Shown here: positions 54,201 to 64,000 of the stretch, piece after piece
Position numbering within the stretch: the first letter of the stretch is position 1
Layout: each line of letters opens with the position of its first letter
Assembly: GCA_014905825.1 (NCBI GenBank)
Contig: JACGCN010000008.1
Location: 1,488,001 to 1,552,000 of the forward strand
Length of the DNA: 64,000 nucleotides
Reading direction: 5' to 3'
Source: Lyophyllum atratum
Lineage: Eukaryota; Basidiomycota; Agaricomycetes; Agaricales; Lyophyllaceae
Made by a program: the position numbers and the translations under genes
The notes under the pieces: model-generated
The model's database searches: none
Seen by the model: only the letters and a program-made list of their open reading frames with translations
What the model was told of the DNA's origin: nothing

Positions 54201-55785
54201 TTGTGAGGACGAGCCGAGATCGTGGGAGGAGGCGAAGAATTCGGCGGATGCAGAGCGATGGGCGGAAGGATACCGCGAGGAGTTGAAGTCACTCAAAGAC
54301 ATGGGAGTATACAAACTAATACCTCGTTCTGAAGTACCACAGGGGGACAAGGTACGGAAAGGACGACCCATATTCAAAATCAAACGCGACGAGAATGGCA
54401 AAGCCGTACGCTTCAAAGTTCGACTTGTATTCAAAGGATACGAACAAGTATACGGTAAAGACTACACTAAAACGACCTCACCAACTGCGCGAATGGAATC
54501 CTGGCGTATACTGCTCCATCTCGCGTCCACTCTCGGTTGGGACGCCACTCAGATCGATGTCAAGACGGCTTTCCTTTACGGCCTGCTATCTCAGGAGGAG
54601 TATCAATATATGGAACAGCCTAAAGGGTTCGAGGAGGCAGGAAAAGAAGACTGGGTGTGGTGCTTAGTCCGGGGGCTATATGGGATGAAACAGAGCGGGA
54701 GGATATGGAACAAGACGCTCAACGAGAACATGATCGGGTGGGGATTCACCCGTCTGGCATGCGAATCGTGCGTATATTACAGGAAGACTGATACAGGAAC
54801 CATCGTTACGGCAGTCCACGTCGACGATTTCCTATCCATCGCTAGCACGAAGGAGGAGAACGCCCGATTCAAGGATCAGATGCGACAAGTATGGACTATC
54901 TCCGACCTGGGCACCCCTCGCTTCGTCGTAGGCATCGCGATCGAGTGGGACCGACCTAATCACGCAGTCCACCTATCCCAAACGGCGCTCATCGATAAAA
55001 TCATCCACCAATTCGGTCAGAAAGACGCGCACCCGCTATCATTACCCATGGAGAAAGGATTGAAACTTAGACGCGTTGATCGCGCTTCCCTCCCGAAAGA
55101 TGAACAAGATATCCTTGCGAGGACGCCCTACCGCTCCCTCGTCGGAGCCCTCCTATACCTCGCGATCTCTACCAGACCCGACATCGCATACGCTGTCCAA
55201 CAGTTGACTCAATTCGTCGATTCCTACGCTACGGTACACTGGGACGCAGCCATCAAATTAGTTCGTTATCTAAAAGGTACAAGGGACCTAAAGCTACGCC
55301 TTGGGGGTACAACCTCCATATCACTACTTGGATTCACCGATTCCGACTGGGCTAACTGCCTCGACACCCGCCGCAGCGTTGGTGGCTACATGTGGAGTAT
55401 TGGATCCGGAGCGGTATCTTGGGCTGTCCGAAAACAGAAGACCGTAGCAGCGTCCTCATGCGAAGCTGAGTACATGGCCGCTTTTGAAGCCGCCCAGGAA
55501 TGTATTTGGTTACGCGCCCTACTGAACGCCATCGGATACGAAACACCAACCCCAACTACCATCCTATGCGACAACAACGCGACCATCAACTTATCCGAAG
55601 ATCCTCTCCTCCATTCACGCGTTAAACACGTTGATATCAAGTATCATTTCCTCCGCGAGCGCGTACAATCTCAAGAACTGGTTTATCGCTACATTAACAC
55701 CCACGACAACGTCGCCGATCTATTCACAAAACCACTCGAACGCCCACAATTCCTTCGCCTCCGCGCCCTCCTGGGTCTTGTTTAA
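51217..55785 (+). CDS. Ty1/copia Gag-Pol polyprotein
   Basis: One uninterrupted frame of 1522 residues, starting 178 bp after the LTR. In order: a copia-type Gag (EFIDYEKSPKDSYDLI region, residues ~60-220); a Cys/His-rich stretch (CCTNCASNGRPCKGHKKEWC, ~247); aspartic protease with ADTGASVHIT (~405); the GAG-pre-integrase zinc region (WHRRLGHPN ... CESC, ~540-575); integrase core (VWVDLTGPAP, then VDDYSNKPW, ~607-630); a disordered acidic linker (~860-960); copia-type reverse transcriptase (QIDVKTAFLYG, GLYGMKQSGR, VHVDDFLS at ~1200); and RNase H (GFTDSDWANC at ~1370, EAEYMA). This order (integrase before reverse transcriptase) defines Ty1/copia. The frame is complete, with no stop between Gag and Pol. 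Confidence 0.93.
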   Translation: MPGGASTMALPPNTNDRDATHPTIPLIHLRMAYSGSKLERDKGDFKKWEQGFRTFLTFNHLTGFFFSPLLSPPSSHAEPRAHSNYLENRQLAVAALISAVAESEAEFIDYEKSPKDSYDLIKARCQSTGPVKQVALVREALSTYCSTSEPLSPIITKICTTIDNAFAMGDITKDLFKCIAILNSLNDKSFEAVQSNISRALSDSTTENPYTSEKIRRVIESEDTLRSSKKQMQSHDTALLTKPSSSHNHGSHDICCTNCASNGRPCKGHKKEWCIRRGGGMEGKSIEESKAARMAARAKASGGSKSSSNTISVPFNINGKAHVAQVDPSLIQLVTEGAKQEFAGLASSSLPTGDVAWIAEAGGEPITSVDWKAYTKPTDEPASTAFTSIPQIKRAPISLDEFPFIADTGASVHITMDPNDFSNLESIPIRHIRGVGGSSIPAVGTGTVRLSLAGGRYLTLDDALYVPSATVRLLSISALSVNSNTISQFDDKGVNIYDKSNGIPLVRGRLLANRLYALDIQSTSTDLALSAQHTPDLMTWHRRLGHPNFQTIIDMAKSGLITGTPTSFLLPPKCESCVLGKQTKTPVPKMREEGPGHRATRRLGIVWVDLTGPAPVQSREGYIYIMNLVDDYSNKPWSIPLKLKSEAIRELKAWERAREVETGLKVGIYRTGHDGELSGHKMEEWLNSTGTDQQFGAPYTSAHMGRVERMHRTLMNKGRTMRISTGCPPNMWVEFYLTACHLHERTPTKSLKGATPYELWNDRKPDYSYMREIGCKAFVLIQNKHNPKIYDRSIECILVGYNPKGKEYRCYHRASGQVYSSYHVRFLESHDGHPPPIPNVPESGPSVESTTLEEILNRSTAEPLLYDDDDENILPPGDDANLGAPGNEPDVPLPIDQPAEPRRSPRIPQPTKRADPSNTTPTRTEKAVEDSKASAARVQAARAERKARVEADTEPEPSVPDLGINDAEAHRADFDHDRILAAITEMEGMDPISLDCEDEPRSWEEAKNSADAERWAEGYREELKSLKDMGVYKLIPRSEVPQGDKVRKGRPIFKIKRDENGKAVRFKVRLVFKGYEQVYGKDYTKTTSPTARMESWRILLHLASTLGWDATQIDVKTAFLYGLLSQEEYQYMEQPKGFEEAGKEDWVWCLVRGLYGMKQSGRIWNKTLNENMIGWGFTRLACESCVYYRKTDTGTIVTAVHVDDFLSIASTKEENARFKDQMRQVWTISDLGTPRFVVGIAIEWDRPNHAVHLSQTALIDKIIHQFGQKDAHPLSLPMEKGLKLRRVDRASLPKDEQDILARTPYRSLVGALLYLAISTRPDIAYAVQQLTQFVDSYATVHWDAAIKLVRYLKGTRDLKLRLGGTTSISLLGFTDSDWANCLDTRRSVGGYMWSIGSGAVSWAVRKQKTVAASSCEAEYMAAFEAAQECIWLRALLNAIGYETPTPTTILCDNNATINLSEDPLLHSRVKHVDIKYHFLRERVQSQELVYRYINTHDNVADLFTKPLERPQFLRLRALLGLV

Positions 55786-55828
55786 ACCAGGATTCCATTC
55801 GAGGAGGAGTGTCTATGGTGAGGAGGAG

Positions 55829-56146
55829 TGTTGGATATTGGTACGCACCAAAGACACTCTTTATGATCGGACCTTAAGTCCGATCTTCTTTATCTCTATG
55901 CATGACAATGGTCTCTTTATTACACGTTTACTTATATACCTACTGCACGTACTACGGGCACCCTCAGTCACTTATACCAGTGCTGAGGGTGAGCCACTTT
56001 ATCTCTATCTTACACACGAACTCTTACTGATCTTACCGTAGTTTATTCTGTCTTATCTTAGGTATGATCAGATCAATACAGTCACTTATACCAGTGCTGA
56101 GGTTTATTCTGTCTTATCTTAGACGTACACGGTACTCATTCTAACA
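55829..56146 (+). repeat. 3' LTR of the copia element
   Basis: This 318-bp LTR matches 50721-51038 with no difference seen. It is followed immediately by the target duplication CGTTG and the resumed Helitron coding sequence. Confidence 0.93.
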
Positions 56147-56151
56147 CGTTG

Positions 56152-59100
56152 TTTATCATCCAAGCGTTAAGGAAGCAAAGACTGTTGATCCTGCCGTCTT
56201 TGATGTAGATGGTGAGACTGGGGTCCTTGATGGCAACTGCCCGTTTGTCGTCCATGGTCTGACTGGTGAAAGTCTGGGCACAAAAACCAAAGATGAGCTG
56301 AAGGGTTTGGCTTTGCAACACTGGCGCTCCAATGGTGCTGTATTGCGTGTGGGTCATTCTTCTCTCCCCAAAAACTGGTTCAAAAATGATCCGTCACTAT
56401 ATCCTCAGATGTTCCCTTGGCTGTTTCCGTACGGGCTGGGTGGTCTAGGTGCAGCCAAAGGTCGAATGTCAATACGTAAACATAAAGGAAACCTGCTGCT
56501 CTATCATGACAAGCGTTTCCAGCTGGATACCGGCTACCCGTTTGCGGCTTTCAGCCACGAGCAGGTCAAAGCTGCCACCAGTGGTGGGTTTCTGGCCGTG
56601 GAGCGAAAAAACTTCTCAGACATAGCTGATCGTCTGCTCTCTGTTAATCAAACTGTTTTCAGTGATTTGGCAACACGCATGGCCAACGGTGAGGTCCTTC
56701 GTCCTGATACGGAAGAGGAAAAAGCTTGCTTCAAAGTAATTGAGGACCTGGACGTTGTTTCTGGACGTATAGAAGGTTCAACTGTCTCCAAGAAGCACAT
56801 GAGAAATGAGATCTGGTCTCTCGTCGTCAATAAAGGTGCACCCTCCTGGTACATCACCCTATCACCAGTCGACATTAAGCACCCGATTTGCCTATATTTT
56901 GCAGACACTGGCACTGAATTTAAGCCTGAACTTCGTGTTACATCGGATAAGGCCTACCGTCTGATTGCACGTAATCCCGTAGCCGGAGCAAGGTTCTTCC
57001 ATTTCATGATTTCTGCTTTCATTAAGCATGTACTAGGGGTAGGCTCTGATACACCTGGTCTGTATGGAGACACATCTGCTTATTATGGGACAGTTGAGCA
57101 GCAGGGACGTCTGACCCTCCATCTACATTTTCTTATTTGGTTGATAGGGGCACTATCGCCTGATGAAGCCAGAGCTAAAATTATGGACCCAGATTCTGAC
57201 TTCCAGAAGGCACTTGTTCAGTATTTGGAGGCAGCATTCACTGGTGATTTTCTTACTGGTACAATCGACACAGTAAGAGAGAAAGTATCCGAAAAGGAGA
57301 ACATGCCTGAATATGTAGACCCAACTAGGACCCTTCCGGATCCCCCGCCTCCGCCTTGTGCAACTAATTGCTCTGCATGCAATACGTGTTCCGAACTAGA
57401 AGGATGGTGGTCCAAATTCAAGTTCATGGTAGATGACATCGTATTTCGTTCAAACATACATACTTGCTATTCCGTGTATAAAGAGGATGGAACCAAAAAG
57501 TTGAACCGAGAGAATAAGGGGTGCTTGGATAATCCATGGAAAAGGTGTAGAGCCAGGTTTCCTAGACCATTGTATAAACAAACCGAGGTAGATACTGAGA
57601 CGGGTGCTCTCAATATGCGGAAGTCAGAACCTTGGATCAATACCTTCACTGCTACTGTATCCTATCTGTTTCGTTGCAACACTGATGTTACAAGTTTGCG
57701 TTCTGGTACTGCAGTCAAATCTGTGCTTCTGTACGTGACGAAGTACATCACTAAACCTGCACTGAAAACTAGTACTGCATTTAGTGCTGTAACATCCATT
57801 TTCAAGAAGAACACAGATCTGATAAATGGTCCCCTCCCGCGTGACGAAAAGGCAAGGTCTTTGATGACGAAAATGGCAAATGTACTAAGTGCAAAGTCTG
57901 AAATGGGGTCACCTATGATATGTATGTATCTCTTGGGAAACCCAGACCATTATACTGATCACACCTTTGAGAATGTTCATTGGCCTAGTTATGTACGAGA
58001 GGCTCAGCGACCTTGGACGGAGGCAAGTGCTGACAGGGAGTCGGATTCGGATAAGCTTACCCTTATGAAAAGGCGAGGGCGTGTAGTTGGTTTATCCCAC
58101 ATCTTTGATTACATACATCGTGGCTCGGAGCTGAGTTGCATGTCTCTCTATGAGTGGGTATCAAGGTCTCAGAGGGTGAAGCTGAAGAAATCAACATTTG
58201 CTCTTCTTATGTCCGGGAGTATGTCCGGAACTGTTGCTTTTCTCCCTGAACATCCTCTGGCGGAGACCCATGGGTCGTACGTACACCCCCCGCATTCTAA
58301 CCGAGTGCCTAACTTTATAGGCGGCACACTACCAAGACGTGACCAAGGTGACCGCCAGTATTATTGCTTAACCATGCTCACATTGTTCAAACCGTGGCGT
58401 CATGGTCATGACCTCAAAACATCCGCAGAGGATTGGGCCGACGCCTTTTCACGTTACCCATTCACAAAAAGACAGCTGGAAATCATGAAAAATATGAATA
58501 TACGTTATGAATGTATTGATGCACGAGACGACTTCTATGCACAGTTAAAAAGTGGTGCTGTCATCTTTCCTGGTAGCAGTATATCAGCCTCAGACATTGA
58601 CGATATGCAGCAGCAGGATCAGTTAGAGAATGAAGAGGGTGACGAGGCCATTGATTTTAGCATTCAGGATATCGTGGACCTTCTTGGAAAGAAGGAACTC
58701 AAGCGACGGGCAGAACTTGCGAAAATGACTGCTGACATGGCCCTGTTGGGTTGGGACCGACCGTTGATGGATCAGGATTTAGGTGTAGACGCCAGTCTTC
58801 CGACACTGACGTCCTCTCTTCCTGGGCACCATTGGAAGACTGTAATAACTGACCAAAAAAATGCTATCATTAGGGATAGGCAGGGAAAGATACCTGGATC
58901 GTCTCTGGAGCCCTTTTCCAATCCCCTGTCCAATGAGCCGGGTGTAGTTGACATTATTAACCGTGGGTTTCTGGAAGCTAAATTTAAAAGTGAAAAATGG
59001 GAACCGGTCATACTGAGTATTTCAGACGACTTTGGCCTAAATGAAGAGCAGCTAAGAGCTTTCAGGATAGTTGCAAATCATGCCGCTTCCTATTTACCGG

Positions 59101-61769
59101 AGCAGCTCAAAATGTATATGGGAGGAATGGGGGGAACAGGAAAAACCCAGGTGCTAAAAGCTTTAGTGAAGTACTTTGACGCTAGGTGCGAGTCACACAG
59201 GCTAGTGGTTGTTGCACCCACCGGCACTGCTGCTTCTCTATTGGGTGGGTCCACGTACCACTCAATGTTTGGTATCAACGACATGGGTTCGGTCTCTAAG
59301 AACCAAATGGCAAATGTAAAGAGTCGACTTCTTGGAGTCGAGTATGTATTTTTTGATGAGGTATCTATGCTATCTTGCCGGGACATGTATCGGGTGTCTG
59401 CGCGTTTGGCTAATATCACCGGAAACATGCACATACCATTTGGAGGAATGAATATGGTCTTTGCAGGGGATTTTGCTCAGCTTCCACCCGTACAGGGACA
59501 CGAACATGCCGCATTGTACAGTCGTACCGTGGGTACAAGGACCACAGATCTGAAGGATCAGGAAGCGGCCATTGGTAAAGCTGTGTGGCATCAGGTCACA
59601 ACTGTTGTAATTCTGCGGCAAAATATGAGGCAACGTAGTCAGTCAAAAGAGGATGAATCGCTTCGAACATGTCTCATTAATATGAGATATCGTGCATGCA
59701 CTGCTCAGGATCTGAAGTTTTTGGACAGCAGAACAACAAGCAGTAATCCCGAAAGACCATGCATATCAGACGAACGTTTTCGCAACGTGTCCATAATAAC
59801 TGCTCATAATATAGACAAGGACGCAATAAACATACTAGGTGGTGCGAGATTTGCTTGTGAAAGTTCTCAGGAACTAGTCAAATTCTATAGTGAGGACACA
59901 CTTGCGCCTAATAAGGACGACGATGATCAGCCCAAGGCGGCTGTCAGGGCTCCCCATACACGACAAAGAAAACCCCTTCCAAGGCAGCAGCAGGAGGCTC
60001 TGTGGGACCAACCTCCTTCATCTACCTCCAACCACATAGCAGGGACATTGTCTTTGTGTTTAGGTCTACCAGTCATCATAAAAAACAACGCTGCGACTGA
60101 ATTGTGCATGACTAATGGACAAGAGGGTTTTGTGTATGGGTGGAAAGCCTGTGTTGGATCTATGGGTCAGCCAATGCTAGAGACTTTGTTTGTTATGCTC
60201 AACCGCCCACCTCAAAACGTTCAGATTGAAGGCCTTCCTCTTAATGTTGTTCCAATAGTCCGGACCAGTGTATCATTATCTTGTCGTCTCCCCAATGATA
60301 AATCTATTAATATCAACCGGTCTCAAGTAGAAGTACTTGTAAACTATGCTATAACAGATTACGCCAGCCAAGGAAAGACTCGCCCCAATAACCCCGTTGA
60401 TCTGAGGAAGTGCAGATCACATCAGGCTTATTATACAGCCTTGTCACGGAGCTCGACTGCAGCCGGTACTCTTATTTTATGCGGATATAATGCATCAATT
60501 ATCACAGGAAAGGCGAGTGGTGCACTGAGGCAAGAGTTCCGTGACCTGGAGCTTCTTGATGAAGTGACGAGATTGAGATATATTGGAGAACTCCCGGTTG
60601 GTCTTTACGATGCACCTAGAAGATCCGACTTGTTGTCCTCCTTCCGAAAATGCCAGAAGCATGATTACCTGCCCTCTCACTTGCATCCTGCTCTTATATG
60701 GAATAAATCTGACCCCTATGAGGAATGTTCATTGCCTGACATACCTTGGCAAACTGTAAGCAAAAATAGCCTCATGAGTGGAATCCCACCTCCTAGGAGC
60801 ACCTTTGTGCCGGCAAAAGGGGCCAATCCTGCACATAACAATGTCAGCACGTCGATGAAGCGAAAGATAAGGGACGAGGCTGGAGCTGACGAACCTGCAA
60901 TTAAACGTATGCGCATGACTGTCGGGCTGAACAGCATGAACGAGCAGCGGTACCTGGACCCTCTAGGAACGGTATGGGACTCTAATAGCTGTGCTTACGA
61001 CAGTATTATTGTCCTGTTATTCAACTTGTGGTCTACTAATCGTCATTTTTGGTCAGAGAACCTAAACTATACGAGTCTCAGACTGACAAGACCACTAACT
61101 CAAAAATTCGAGGCCATCGGCCCTGGCGACCATGAGACCCTAGAGGATGTCAGAGACTGGCTACGTGCCAAGCTTAATGTAAAGAATCCTACCATGTTCC
61201 CAACAGGTGGTTACACCAGCATCCATGCGATCGTGGATGAGCTCTTCCGGTGTAGGCGTCCAGTTATTTCATCCTATCAGCGCTGCAGGAATGGCCATAC
61301 AGTCAATAAACGGCCCTCGAGGTCAAACTCAGCTCACATTGTATTGCTGTCAGGCCGTCAAGAGTCTCTCAGTGACTGTATCGACATTAATAACTTTTAT
61401 ACACCAACAGAAGCCAGGTGCCAGACATGCAACACACCCCTGGACAGATCTTATCGCTTTGCTCAAACACCACCCTTGATTGCCTTTGATGTATCAAATA
61501 TCCAGGCAACCATCGACAGGTCTATGACTGTAACTGTGCCAGGAGCGAACGGTATTCGGTATGTATTGAGAGGCGTCGTTTACTACGGTGATCATCACTT
61601 TACATGTAGGTATGTGGATGAATGTGGTTCAGTATGGTTTCACGACGGCCTTGCCACAGGAAGGCACTTGATCCGCGAGCCGGATATGTCAAGTGTGGAA
61701 TTGGCGTCTTGTGGTTTGAGAGCAGCAAGCTTGGCGGTTTATGTCAAGGATCCTGTTGCTGTTGCGTAG
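56152..61769 (+). pseudogene. Helitron Rep-helicase, C-terminal part with ubiquitin-protease-like tail
   Basis: This part continues the frame of 48932-50720; the joined product would be about 2468 residues (joint numbering below). The Rep nuclease shows the HUH motif in TLHLHFLIWL (~919) and the paired tyrosines in LYVTKYITK (~1122). The SF1/Pif1-type helicase shows Walker A GGTGKT (~1587), Walker B FFDEVSML (~1665), FAGDFAQLPPV, and YTALSRSS near its end. After ~2200 comes an extra domain resembling a ubiquitin-specific protease: a Cys box NSCAYDSII (~2208), a CxnGH/CxxC zinc-ribbon-like region and a His box YGDHHFTCRY (~2410), then VWFHDG. Helitrons replicate by rolling circle; the tail would be a protease or ubiquitin-binding module. 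All catalytic motifs are intact. The only lesion is the copia insertion, which leaves this part without its own N-terminus, although an in-frame ATG exists at 56307. Confidence 0.87.
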
Positions 61770-62220
61770 ATTTGGGTTTGCTCGGATATCAAACGATAGA
61801 TATATATTATTTTTATCCCGCAGGACACCCGATATATTAATGATTTTTGGCTGCTTGACGGTTGACCTCGTATCACTCACTGGGACAAACTGCGGCAGTG
61901 CGGCCTGATAATCACGTTGTTATCTGATGCTGATTACATAAGTCATGGTATGTACGCCCCCCACCCGCAGATCTAGATCTCGGTCACGCCATGCTCGCAA
62001 TGGCCCATACTCGCACGTATAAATTGTCTTCGTCATGGACACATGTAAAAATAGATTTGCTCATTTTTAGGTGTCCTAGACCTACCATCAATCGTTCCTC
62101 CTCAATCGGATTGGCGAAGGAGTTTTTACTCGCCCTCGAGAGCATGAGAATGTCAAACGAAAACGAAGGCGACGTTCATCGGTAGTCTACATGTATTTAC
62201 AGTCAAGAAGTCGTACATGC
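61770..62220. other. Intergenic region with inverse 3'-end motif
   Basis: This lies between the Helitron gene stop and the stop of the quinone reductase gene (tail to tail). On the minus strand, about 61931-61954 reads GTACATACCATGACTTATGT and then AATC, an inverted copy of the 3'-end motif seen elsewhere, 270-290 bp after the reductase stop. No Helitron CTRR end with a clear hairpin was found here. Confidence 0.5.
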
Positions 62221-63227
62221 TCAAGCGAAGTTAACCCGAGCAACATTGTTCCAGAAGGCCTTGCCCTGGATGTTGGCGATCTCGAGCTCGAGGGCAGAGG
62301 GCTGACGAGAGCCGTCGCTCTTGGAGAAGGTTCCGGCACCCCATGGGGATCCTAGGGATTATAATATGAGGATCAAGTTGACCCGGGACCAGAATGAGCA
62401 TGACACATACCACCGTGGACCTCATCCAGGTTAGCGATCTGAGCGAAGGAGTGGGCGTAACCAAGGGGGACGTGGATGATGCCGTGGTGGACGAGGGTGG
62501 AGATGGTGTTGAGAGCAGTTGTCTCCTGTCCTCCACCGGGGCCGGCGGTCGAGACGAAGATCGAGGCGTACTTGCCGTAGAGGGCGCCGGTTTGCCAGAG
62601 TCCACCGGTGGAATCCCAGAAGGCCTTTATGGTTCTAGTCAGAGATATTCTCTACATAGAGGAAGGATGAGACATACCTTCCACTGAGCGGGCATGGCGC
62701 CGTAACGGGTAGGGATACCGAACAGGAAGGCATCGAACTTCACGAAGTCCTCGAGAGTGAAGACGGGGTAGTCGGGCTTAGCGGGCGCGTACATCTTGGT
62801 CAAGACCTCCTGGGGGAGAGTCTCCGGGACCCTGTAGGGTGAATCAGCGGTGATAACGACGATAGATCGCGGTGATAAACGTACTGGAAGATGGTGGCCT
62901 TTCCACCGGCGCTCTCGACACCAACCTTGACAGCCTCGGCCACTGTAAAGCTCATGAGGGGTAGATGCAGACGTAGAGGAGGGGGTACGTACACTTGGCG
63001 ATGTGGCCGTACATCGTGTAGATGACGATAGCGACTCTGGGAGGGGCCATTGGAGCTTGTGTTTCGGTGGTGGCGACTGGAGGGAGTACTGGTGCTTGAG
63101 CAGTAGCAGGAGCAGGTGGGGCTGGCTTTGAAGTAGTGGTGGCTGGTGTCTGGCCTTTTGTAGTGCTTCCGTTTCTGTTGGTATCCTCGGTGAAGTTCTC
63201 CTTCTGACGTTTGTTGGGGAAGCACAT
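62221..63227 (-). CDS. NAD(P)H:quinone oxidoreductase, WrbA-type flavodoxin-like (Pst2/Ycp4 family)
   Basis: Five minus-strand exons join in frame: 62993-63227, 62885-62942, 62678-62831, 62411-62624 and 62221-62351. The product is 263 residues. The first ~65 residues (starting [12 protein letters not shown]) are a fungal-type N-terminal extension rich in Thr, Pro and Ala. The flavodoxin-like fold begins at [20 protein letters not shown], the FMN-phosphate loop. Further family blocks are [48 protein letters not shown] and [10 protein letters not shown]. These FMN enzymes reduce quinones by two electrons with NAD(P)H, avoiding radical semiquinones, and help wood and litter decayers cope with aromatic breakdown products. 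The N-terminal Met-Cys could be lipid-modified in relatives, which is not provable here. The frame is intact and codon use is regular. Confidence 0.9.
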
Positions 63228-64000
63228 GGGCTGGAATTAGCCTTTTCGTCAACTGGCGTAGCTTATCGGGAAATAATTGTTGGTGCAGCCCCTTACTTAT
63301 ACCAGCTTACACCCCAAAACAGCCCGTGAAATTCTTTCTGCCAGTCGCGCGTGGGTTCTCGTGGGACGAAGTGTATGAATACGGACAGAGTTGACGGATA
63401 TCAATCCAGACCTCCGACGGTTATTCAGCCCATGACCACCCCTTTTCTCGTCACCACTCCTAGATCAAGGTCCCTTTTCCTCACAAATTATCAAGCCTGG
63501 CGATCGATAAGGCGGCGGATATTGCAATGCAAGACTTTCCAGAGACAGAGAGGAGTGAAACAACATCCCGAAATGGCACTGTGACCCCGGATCAGCCGAA
63601 ATTACCGTAAAAGGCCAGCATGGTTTCTTCGGTGTCTCCAACGACGTCTGTCACTCAAGAGCTCACAATCTGATCGCAACCCACCCACTGGAGCCCACTG
63701 GCAGAGTTATTTAATCAGCAACTACGAGTATGACTATCCCCCTTCTCATCAGTCCAGGTCCGAATCTCGCGAATTATGAAGCAGGATGTAATGATCGGGC
63801 GATGCGCCGGCTTCACCATTTGTTCCTCCTCCACAAGTCAAATGCAACGTCCATAAGCGGCAAATGTTTTCCAGGACCCTGCAGAGCGTTCCAAAATAGG
63901 TTCAGCAACTCGCACGACTCACGCAACGACCAGAAGGTCTGCATCAGGTCTTCGTCGACGTCTGACAGAATTCCATTCATCGCATGGCCAATGTATATTC
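63228..64000. other. Intergenic region at the window edge
   Basis: The first ~150 bp are the promoter and 5' UTR side of the quinone reductase gene. Short frames (for example 63351-63584) have no recognisable features. Two segments resemble each other loosely: around 63436-63545 and 63730-63790 both contain a CCCCTTCTC-type start followed by CGAATTATGAAG/CAAATTATCAAG. This suggests a degraded local duplication. Confidence 0.4.

Larger units (their letters stand above)
50721..56146 (+). mobile_element. Ty1/copia LTR retrotransposon, intact, inserted in the Helitron gene
   Basis: Two 318-bp LTRs (TGTTGG...TAACA) appear identical by eye. Target duplication CGTTG lies at 50716-50720 and 56147-56151. 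One complete Gag-Pol frame fills the interior, and a purine-rich tract (GTGAGGAGGAG) lies directly before the 3' LTR, duplicated shortly upstream. All signs are of a very recent and potentially autonomous insertion. Confidence 0.94.
48932..61769 (+). mobile_element. Helitron (body only; ends not placed), interrupted by a copia element
   Basis: The coding body of a rolling-circle Helitron transposon is defined by a Rep-helicase gene. A 5.4-kb copia retrotransposon with fresh target duplications lies inside it. I could not identify a 5' TC end or a 3' CTRR end with a preceding hairpin, so the true limits, and whether the genes at 35-48 kb are cargo, are unknown. Confidence 0.8.

Noticed and set aside
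61770..62100. Helitron 3' end (CTRR after a hairpin)
   Set aside because: Several CTAG/CTGA tetramers occur, for example near 61906 and 62076, but none follows a convincing GC-rich hairpin, and no copy is available for comparison.
1..64000. tRNA or rRNA genes
   Set aside because: No segment with tRNA A/B boxes in the right spacing and no rRNA-like sequence was noticed; a covariance-model scan would be the decisive test.

Overview
The window looks like nuclear DNA of a filamentous basidiomycete, most likely an Agaricomycete. Genes are split by many introns of about 45-60 bp with GT-AG borders. The gene families are ones that expand in mushroom-forming fungi: short PH-CNH proteins cut from Rho exchange factors, a GT61-type glycosyltransferase, a MYND-SET protein, a DUF6533 membrane protein, an F-box protein and a WrbA-type quinone reductase. 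The transposons are also typical: PIF/Harbinger with a Myb-like partner, a chromodomain Ty3 element, Ty1/copia and a Helitron. No rRNA, tRNA or CRISPR array was seen. Exon limits were read by eye from splice consensus and frame continuity.

Layout. 0.7-1.4 kb: a proline-rich secreted, probably GPI-anchored protein. 2.4-9.4 kb: a tight same-strand trio of PH-CNH protein, protein kinase and second PH-CNH protein. 9.7-14.1 kb: a divergent pair, a GT61-type glycosyltransferase on the minus strand and a MYND-SET protein on the plus strand. 15.49-28.07 kb: a PIF/Harbinger transposon (transposase plus Myb-like protein, TTA target duplication) whose right inverted repeat has been split by a young chromodomain Ty3 retrotransposon (668-bp LTRs, AAACG duplication) carrying an extra ORF after pol. 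28.5-33.2 kb: a DUF6533 membrane protein gene and an F-box gene. 33.7-48 kb: a run of mostly unrecognised intron-bearing genes. The largest is a 1297-residue JmjC-domain protein, and a 645-residue protein sits immediately upstream of it. 48.9-61.8 kb: a Helitron Rep-helicase gene with a C-terminal ubiquitin-protease-like domain, cut in two by a copia element with identical 318-bp LTRs (CGTTG duplication). 62.2-63.2 kb: the quinone reductase gene on the minus strand.

How it fits together. Two large transposons, a Harbinger and a Helitron, were each recently broken by an LTR retrotransposon. In both cases the sequence closes up when the insert and one target duplication are removed mentally. 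The block between the F-box gene and the Helitron helicase (34-48 kb) is the most obscure part. It holds several short degenerate duplications, a repeated motif at gene 3' ends, and genes for a possible chromatin dioxygenase and proteins of unknown function. Whether this block is Helitron cargo, another element or host sequence cannot be settled from this window, because Helitron termini could not be placed.
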